Source: Betaproteobacteria bacterium (GTDB taxonomy: Bacteria > Pseudomonadota > Gammaproteobacteria > Burkholderiales > CAIKXV01). Taken from it: a DNA stretch of 35,599 bases. Made by a program: the position numbers and the translations under genes. Positions within the stretch are counted from its first letter, which is position 1. Every line of letters starts with the position of its first letter. A model generated the notes under the pieces. The model searched no databases and had not been told where the DNA came from. It saw only the letters and a list, made by a program, of their open reading frames with translations. The DNA lies in the NCBI GenBank assembly GCA_947458835.1, contig CANHBC010000011.1, positions 1 to 35,599 on the forward strand, written 5' to 3'. Shown piece after piece: positions 29,182 to 35,599 of this stretch.

Positions 29182-29795
29182 TGGCCGCCCCGTCGGCCGG
29201 TCGGCGCAGGCTGCTCGGGCTGGGCGGTGCGCTGGCGTTGCGCGGACCATCGGCGGCAGCCGCGGTGCTACCCGCATCGGCGGCCGCGCTCGCACCGCGC
29301 GGGGCGGCAGCGGCCACGGTGCACCACTTGCTGGCGAAGCTGCCGTCGGCGGTCGTCGCGCAGGCGGGTGAACTGCATCGGCTGGGCGCGGGCACGATGC
29401 GCTGGTTCGGCCTGCATGTGTACGACGCGGCGCTGTGGGTGCGCGAGTCTGCCTGGGATCCGGCCGACACCTTCGCGCTCGACATCGTCTATGCGCGCGA
29501 CATCGCGGGCAAGGCGCTCGCCGAGAGCAGCATCACCGAGATGAAGCGGGTGGGCTTCACCGACGAGGCCCAGCATGCGCGCTGGCTGCCGGCGATGGTG
29601 CGCATGTTCCCCGATGTCGGGCGCGGCGACCGCCTGGTCGGCCTCAACCTGAAGTCGGGCGCCATGTTCTTCAACCAGGACCGGGTCCTCGGCATCGTCG
29701 ACGACCCGGTATTCGCGCGCGCCTTCTTCGCCATCTGGCTCGATCCGCGCACGCGTGAATCGGCGCTGCGCAACCGCCTGCTCGGCAAGGCGTGA
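29181..29795 (+). CDS. Chalcone-isomerase-like family protein, signal/Tat-like N-terminus
   Basis: RRRLLGLGGALAL N-terminus; GAGTMRWFGLHVYDAALWVRESAWDPADTFALDIVYARDIAGKALAESSITEMKRVG. Confidence 0.82.
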   Translation: MAAPSAGRRRLLGLGGALALRGPSAAAAVLPASAAALAPRGAAAATVHHLLAKLPSAVVAQAGELHRLGAGTMRWFGLHVYDAALWVRESAWDPADTFALDIVYARDIAGKALAESSITEMKRVGFTDEAQHARWLPAMVRMFPDVGRGDRLVGLNLKSGAMFFNQDRVLGIVDDPVFARAFFAIWLDPRTRESALRNRLLGKA

Positions 29796-31102
29796 GCGTG
29801 GCCGCTGCGGTGCCTTCCCGGCAGGCCGGCCCGGGGCGGCTGGCGCCGTCCCGGCTGCTGGCGTACAGCCTGTTCAGCGTGCCGCTCCTGATGACGGCAC
29901 TGCCGATCAACATCCTGCTGCCGGCGTTCTACAGCGAGCGCACCGGGCTGTCGCTGGCGCTGATCGGCATCGTGTTCTTCTTCACCCGCCTGCTGGACGC
30001 GGTCGTGGACCCGCTGCTGGGGGCCTGGGTCGATGCGCAGAAGCAGCGCGCGTCCTACCTGCCCCCGGTGCTGATCGGCGCGCCGTTGCTGGCGCTCGGT
30101 TTCGTGCTGCTGCTGCTGCCGCCGGCGGGGCTGGGCGAGGCGGCCAGCGCGGTATGGCTCGCCGCCACGCTGGCCACCACCTACGTCGGCTATTCCCTGG
30201 CCATCGTCGCCTACCAGGCGTGGGGTTCGGAACTCGCGCAGGACGACGCCGGGCGTGCACGGGTGACGGGTGGCCGCGAGGGCGCGGGACTCGTCGGCGT
30301 GCTGCTCGGCGCGGTGCTGCCGCAGGTTTTCGGCTTCACGGTACTCGTGGGCGTGTTCGCTGCCCTGCTGCTGCTGGCGGTACTGGTGCTCGCGCGCGGC
30401 GCGCCGAGGCCTGCGCGGCGCCCGCTGGCAGGGCCCACGGTCGGCGCGACGCGTGCCAACCCGTTCACCGCGTTCGTGGTGCCCCTGACGAGCGGCCGGT
30501 TCCGCTGGCTGCTGCTGGTGTTCGCCCTCAACGCGATCGCGCCCTCGATCACCGCGACCGTGTTCCAGTTCTTCGTCGCCGACCGGCTGGGGCTCGCCGC
30601 CTACACGCCAGCCTTCCTCGCGCTCTACTTCATCGCCGGTGCGGCCAGCATGCCGCTCTGGATGAAGCTGGCGACCCGGTACAGCCTGCATGTGGTCTGG
30701 CTGATCGGCATGGTGGCCTCGGTGGCGGCCTTCGTGTGGGCGTACTGGCTGGGGCCGGGGGCGGCCGCAGGCTTCGCCGCGATCTGCGTGCTGTCGGGAC
30801 TGGCCTTTGGCGCCGACCTCGCGCTGCCGCCGGCGCTGCTCGCGCGGGTGGTCGAGGCCAACGGCCACGGCGGGCAGCGCGAGGGCGCGTACTTCGGCCT
30901 GTGGAACTTCGTGAACAAGCTCACGCTCGCAGTGGCCGGCGGCATCGCGCTGCCGCTGCTCGAAGGACTGGGCTACGTTGCCGGTGCACAGGATCCCGCC
31001 GCGCTCTCGGCGCTTGCCGTCACCTATGCGCTGGTGCCCTGCGCACTCAAGCTCGCCGCGGCCGCGCTGCTCTGGTCCGCCTGGCGCAACGCCCGTTTCT
31101 GA
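29792..31102 (+). CDS. MFS transporter (GPH/MFS_2-like)
   Basis: GTG start; LMTALPINILLPAFYSERTGLSLALIGIVFFFTRLLDAVVDPLLGAWVDAQKQR. Confidence 0.85.
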   Translation: MSVAAAVPSRQAGPGRLAPSRLLAYSLFSVPLLMTALPINILLPAFYSERTGLSLALIGIVFFFTRLLDAVVDPLLGAWVDAQKQRASYLPPVLIGAPLLALGFVLLLLPPAGLGEAASAVWLAATLATTYVGYSLAIVAYQAWGSELAQDDAGRARVTGGREGAGLVGVLLGAVLPQVFGFTVLVGVFAALLLLAVLVLARGAPRPARRPLAGPTVGATRANPFTAFVVPLTSGRFRWLLLVFALNAIAPSITATVFQFFVADRLGLAAYTPAFLALYFIAGAASMPLWMKLATRYSLHVVWLIGMVASVAAFVWAYWLGPGAAAGFAAICVLSGLAFGADLALPPALLARVVEANGHGGQREGAYFGLWNFVNKLTLAVAGGIALPLLEGLGYVAGAQDPAALSALAVTYALVPCALKLAAAALLWSAWRNARF

Positions 31103-31121
31103 ACTCGCCAACCCGGAGGTC

Positions 31122-31700
31122 ATGATGATCGCTGCAATCCCTGGTGCATCGATGCGCGCGCGCCTGCTGCACGCGCTGCGCGCGCTGTCCGCCGCCGTCC
31201 TGGTAGCCGCCTCGCTGGCCGGTTGTGCCTCGGTGGAGCCCCAGGCGTACTCCGCCGAGAAGCCGGTGCTCGATCTGAAGGAATACTTCAACGGCACGCT
31301 GGTCGGCCATGGCATGTTCCAGAGTCGATCGGGCAAGGTCGAGCGCCGCTTCGTGGTGACCATCGACGCCCGGTGGGAAGGCGACGTCGGGACGCTCGAC
31401 GAGCGGTTCGTCTGGTCTGACGGCGAGAAACAGCGCCGGGTGTGGACCCTCACCCGCACCGGTGAGGGCACCTACACCGGCACCGCCGATGACGTGGTCG
31501 GTACCGCGCAGGGGCGCGCCGCGGGCAATGCGCTGTACTGGACCTACACGCTGGCGCTGCCGGTGTCCGGCCGTACCTGGCATGTGCGCTTCGACGACTG
31601 GATGTACCTGATCGACGACAAGGTGATGCTCAACACGGCGGTGATGAGCAAGTGGGGCATCCGCCTCGGCCAGGTCACCCTGAGCTTCAACCGCAAATGA
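31122..31700 (+). CDS. DUF3833 lipoprotein
   Basis: Lipobox LAGCAS; VLDLKEYFNGTLVGHGMFQSRSGKVERRFVVTIDARWEGDVGTLDERFVWSDGEKQRRVWTLTR. Confidence 0.9.
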   Translation: MMIAAIPGASMRARLLHALRALSAAVLVAASLAGCASVEPQAYSAEKPVLDLKEYFNGTLVGHGMFQSRSGKVERRFVVTIDARWEGDVGTLDERFVWSDGEKQRRVWTLTRTGEGTYTGTADDVVGTAQGRAAGNALYWTYTLALPVSGRTWHVRFDDWMYLIDDKVMLNTAVMSKWGIRLGQVTLSFNRK

Positions 31701-32161
31701 ATATCGCTGGCCTGCTGCGCGATGCACCGCCGGCGGCGTTCTGGCCGGGCGTGGCCGGGCTGCTGCCGTTCCTTGCCTGCGCGCTGCTGCCGCTGGTCAC
31801 CGGACCGCAGTGGCATCCGCTGGCACAGCAGGCGCTGGTCGGCTACGGCGCGCTGATCCTGACGTTCGTCGGCGCGGTCCACTGGGGTATCGCCCTCATG
31901 GCGCCCGGCCACCCCGCTGCCGCACGCGGCCATGCCTGGTCGGTGGTCCCCGCCTTGTGGGCATGGCTCGCGCTGTTCCCGCCGTTCATCCCGGCGATCG
32001 GCCTGCTGGCCGCCGGGTTCATCGTGCAGCTCGCGATGGACTGTCGCTTCGCGGCCGCCCTGCGCCTGCCTGCGTGGTACCTTGCGCTCCGGTTGGTCCT
32101 GACCGCGGGCGTTCTGCTGTCGCTGCTGGCCGCATCCCTCGCCGTGGCGTTTGCCGGCTGA
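31697..32161 (+). CDS. DUF3429 family membrane protein
   Basis: PGVAGLLPFLACALLPLV...YGALILTFVGAVHWGIAL; 4-bp overlap with DUF3833. Confidence 0.85.
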   Translation: MNIAGLLRDAPPAAFWPGVAGLLPFLACALLPLVTGPQWHPLAQQALVGYGALILTFVGAVHWGIALMAPGHPAAARGHAWSVVPALWAWLALFPPFIPAIGLLAAGFIVQLAMDCRFAAALRLPAWYLALRLVLTAGVLLSLLAASLAVAFAG

Positions 32162-32228
32162 ACCGGAAGCGGCAGGCCCGGACGCCTACACCACCATCCC
32201 TCCACGTACCCGGCCCTCGCACACTGCC

Positions 32229-33005
32229 ATGTTGAATGCCCCCATCCGGGACTGGAAAGGCAGGCGCGTCTGGCTGATCGGCGCCAGCAGCGGCATCGGC
32301 CACGCACTGGCGAAGGCGTTGATCGCGCGCGGTGCGAAGGTCGCGGTGTCCGCGCGCAACGGCGCGGCACTGCACGAGCTCGCGGCCACCACCCGGCCAG
32401 CCAACGTGCTGCCGTTGCCGCTCGATGCAACCCGCGTCGACCAGCTCGAGGCGGCCCTGCGCGAGATGACCGACGCCTGGGGCGGCATCGACGTCGCGCT
32501 GCTGCTCCAGGGCACGCATGAGCCGGTGCGCGCCTGGACGCTCGACTCGGCGGTCGCGCACCGGCTGGTCGACACCAACCTGCTGTCGGTGATCGATGCA
32601 CTGTCGGTGGTCCTGCCAACGATGCTGCGCCAGGGTAGCGGTGGCATCGCCATCTGCTCGTCGGTAGCCGGCTACCGCGGGCTGCCGACCAGCCTGGTGT
32701 ACGGCGCGACCAAGGCGGCGCTGATCAATCTGGCCGAGACGCTTTACATGGACCTCTCGCCGCGCGGCATCGGCGTGTGGATCGTCAATCCCGGCTTCGT
32801 GAAGACGCCGCTCACCGACCGCAACGAGTTCCCGATGCCGGCGCTGATCAGCGCCGAGGAAGCTGCGGGGCACATCCTCGACGGACTGGCCAGCGGCCGC
32901 TTCGAGATCCACTTCCCGAAGCGCTTCACCCGGTGGATGAAGCTGCTGCGGCTGCTGCCCTACGGGCTGTACTTCAGGCTGGTGCGGCGCTTCACCGGAT
33001 TGTGA
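32229..33005 (+). CDS. Short-chain dehydrogenase/reductase
   Basis: VWLIGASSGIGHALAKALIARGAKVAVSARN; YGATK active site; VNPGFVKTPLTDRN. Confidence 0.93.
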   Translation: MLNAPIRDWKGRRVWLIGASSGIGHALAKALIARGAKVAVSARNGAALHELAATTRPANVLPLPLDATRVDQLEAALREMTDAWGGIDVALLLQGTHEPVRAWTLDSAVAHRLVDTNLLSVIDALSVVLPTMLRQGSGGIAICSSVAGYRGLPTSLVYGATKAALINLAETLYMDLSPRGIGVWIVNPGFVKTPLTDRNEFPMPALISAEEAAGHILDGLASGRFEIHFPKRFTRWMKLLRLLPYGLYFRLVRRFTGL

Positions 33006-33042
33006 ACGAGACGACCGCTGGCCGGAACGAGGGACCGACACG

Positions 33043-33474
33043 ATGGACACCCGTGCAGCACTGGCGCGCCTCGAGGCGCTCTACGCCGGACTGACGCCAG
33101 AGCGCACCGGCGAACTCCACCAGGCCTACTCGGCCGATGCGTACTTCCGCGACCCGTTCAACGAGGTGCGCGGGCCGGCGGCGATCGAGCGCATCTTCGT
33201 CCACATGTTCAGCCAGGTCGATTCGCCGCGCTTCGTGATCCTCGAACGTGCGGTGGACGGTGACACTGCATGGCTGACCTGGGACCTCGAGTACCGCGCC
33301 CGGCCGGGCGCGCCGCTGCGCAGGATCCACGGTGCGTCGCAACTGCGATTCGATGCCGACGGCCGGGTCCGCCACCACCGTGACTACTGGGATGCCGCCG
33401 GTGAACTGTACGAAACCCTGCCGTTGCTGGGCGGGGTACTGCGGATGCTCAGGAAACGGCTCGCCGCACGCTGA
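33043..33474 (+). CDS. NTF2/SnoaL-like family protein
   Basis: LHQAYSADAYFRDPFNEVRGPAAIERIFVHMFSQVDSPRFVILERAVDGDTAWLTWDLEYR. Confidence 0.87.
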   Translation: MDTRAALARLEALYAGLTPERTGELHQAYSADAYFRDPFNEVRGPAAIERIFVHMFSQVDSPRFVILERAVDGDTAWLTWDLEYRARPGAPLRRIHGASQLRFDADGRVRHHRDYWDAAGELYETLPLLGGVLRMLRKRLAAR

Positions 33475-33486
33475 GCATCCGCGGGC

Positions 33487-34793
<1,307 letters not shown>

Positions 34794-35156
34794 TCAGACG
34801 CCTGGCTGGAACGCGTCGCGGATCCATTCCAGTCGGCCGGCCTCGATCAGCACGACATCGAACCGGCAGGGTCTGTCGGCGCAGCGCATCACCAGCCGGT
34901 ACAGTTCGGCCGTGCGTGCCAGCCGCATCTGCTTGGCGGGCGTAATGCTCGCCGCAGCGCCGCCGAAGGCGGACGAGGCGCGCCGGCGGACCTCGACGAA
35001 CACGATCGTGCCGTCCCGGTCGCGCGCGACGAGGTCGAGTTCCCCGGCCCTGCAGCGCCAGTTGCGCGCCAGCAGCTGCAGTCCGGCCTGCTCAAGGTGG
35101 GCTGCCGCGCGATCCTCGCCCTCGCTGCCATCGACCTGCCGGGTGGTGCGTGCCAT
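34794..35156 (-). CDS. yraN: YraN/UPF0102 family endonuclease-like protein
   Basis: GEDRAAAHLEQAGLQLLARNWRCRAGELDLVARDRDGTIVFVEVRRRASSAFGGAAASITPAKQMRLARTAELYR. Confidence 0.92.
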   Translation of the reverse strand: MARTTRQVDGSEGEDRAAAHLEQAGLQLLARNWRCRAGELDLVARDRDGTIVFVEVRRRASSAFGGAAASITPAKQMRLARTAELYRLVMRCADRPCRFDVVLIEAGRLEWIRDAFQPGV

Positions 35157-35168
35157 CGCCGTGCCGGG

Positions 35169-35599
35169 CTACCGCCTGTCGGTGCCGGTGACCAGCTGCC
35201 CTTGCCACAGCTGTGCGGGTGCCGGCTCGCGTACCAGCCAGTTGCCACGCTCCAGCGTGATGCGACCGGTCACGCCGTCCAGCGACAGGCCGTGTGGCAC
35301 GCCGCGCTCTAGCGCGACTTCGGCCAGGCGATAGGCGTCTATGCCCAGCGCGTAGAGGCGCTCGTTCTCCGGGGCGAGGGCGGGCTGGCTGCGTGGGTAG
35401 ACCATCACCGCCGGGTGGTCTGGTTCGAGCAGCCAGGGCATGTCCAGCAGGCGGGTACCGTTCAGGTCGAGATTCGCGTTCGGGTCGATCGGCCCCGACC
35501 AGAGCTGGGAGGTCGCATAGGTTGGCAGCTGGGTGTCCAGGAACGGTCGCACGGTGCGCGCGGTGGCCAGGTCGGCGGCGATGAACACCATGTCCGCGC
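35169..35599 (-). CDS. lpoA: Penicillin-binding protein activator LpoA-like, C-terminal part (5' truncated)
   Basis: DMVFIAADLATARTVRPFLDTQLPTYATSQLWSG...LNGTRLLDMPWLLEP; next to yraN. Confidence 0.85.
   Translation of the reverse strand, partial: ADMVFIAADLATARTVRPFLDTQLPTYATSQLWSGPIDPNANLDLNGTRLLDMPWLLEPDHPAVMVYPRSQPALAPENERLYALGIDAYRLAEVALERGVPHGLSLDGVTGRITLERGNWLVREPAPAQLWQGQLVTGTDRR

Noticed and set aside
29489-31471. 660-aa minus-strand ORF opposite the CHI/MFS/DUF3833 genes
   Set aside because: Antisense shadow; Arg/Gln/His-rich low-complexity translation and the plus strand carries recognisable families.

Overview
High-GC, betaproteobacterial-looking chromosomal segment with about 35 protein-coding genes and no rRNA, tRNA or CRISPR that I could recognise. 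In order: glnK (partial) and a TorF-like porin behind a very good sigma54-type promoter; ubiK; comM/yifB; RidA; Bcr/CflA-type MFS; metH; a His-rich periplasmic protein; rbgA; YqhA-like; an AtuA operon with Bug-type (tripartite tricarboxylate transporter) receptors; an MsbA-like ABC exporter; an 'ATPase with chaperone activity'-like gene; birA-coaX-SPOR-like; an EAL-domain remnant; rfaE2; a soluble-desaturase-like diiron protein; a CarH/LitR-type B12 photoreceptor regulator; then a nine-gene + strand cluster (FAD oxidoreductase, DUF1365, CFA-synthase-like methyltransferase, CHI-like, MFS, DUF3833, DUF3429, SDR, NTF2-like); ending with BON lipoprotein, diaA, yraN and lpoA (partial). The most interesting region is 22968-33474. 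A LitR with an intact AdoCbl photosensor signature (W-x9-EH and E-x-H-x2-G) is encoded with a diiron enzyme and is divergent from the lipid-modification cluster. The intergenic region holds two predicted back-to-back promoters whose -35 boxes share one dyad. Other points of note: a 3x GGGGTCAGGTYTYGCGTTTTGC repeat array between convergent genes, an unlisted 52-aa ORF translationally coupled to the chaperone-ATPase-like gene, an Arg/Pro-rich 55-codon leader ORF in the LitR divergent region, and two gene remnants. All assignments come from reading the sequence; no searches were run.
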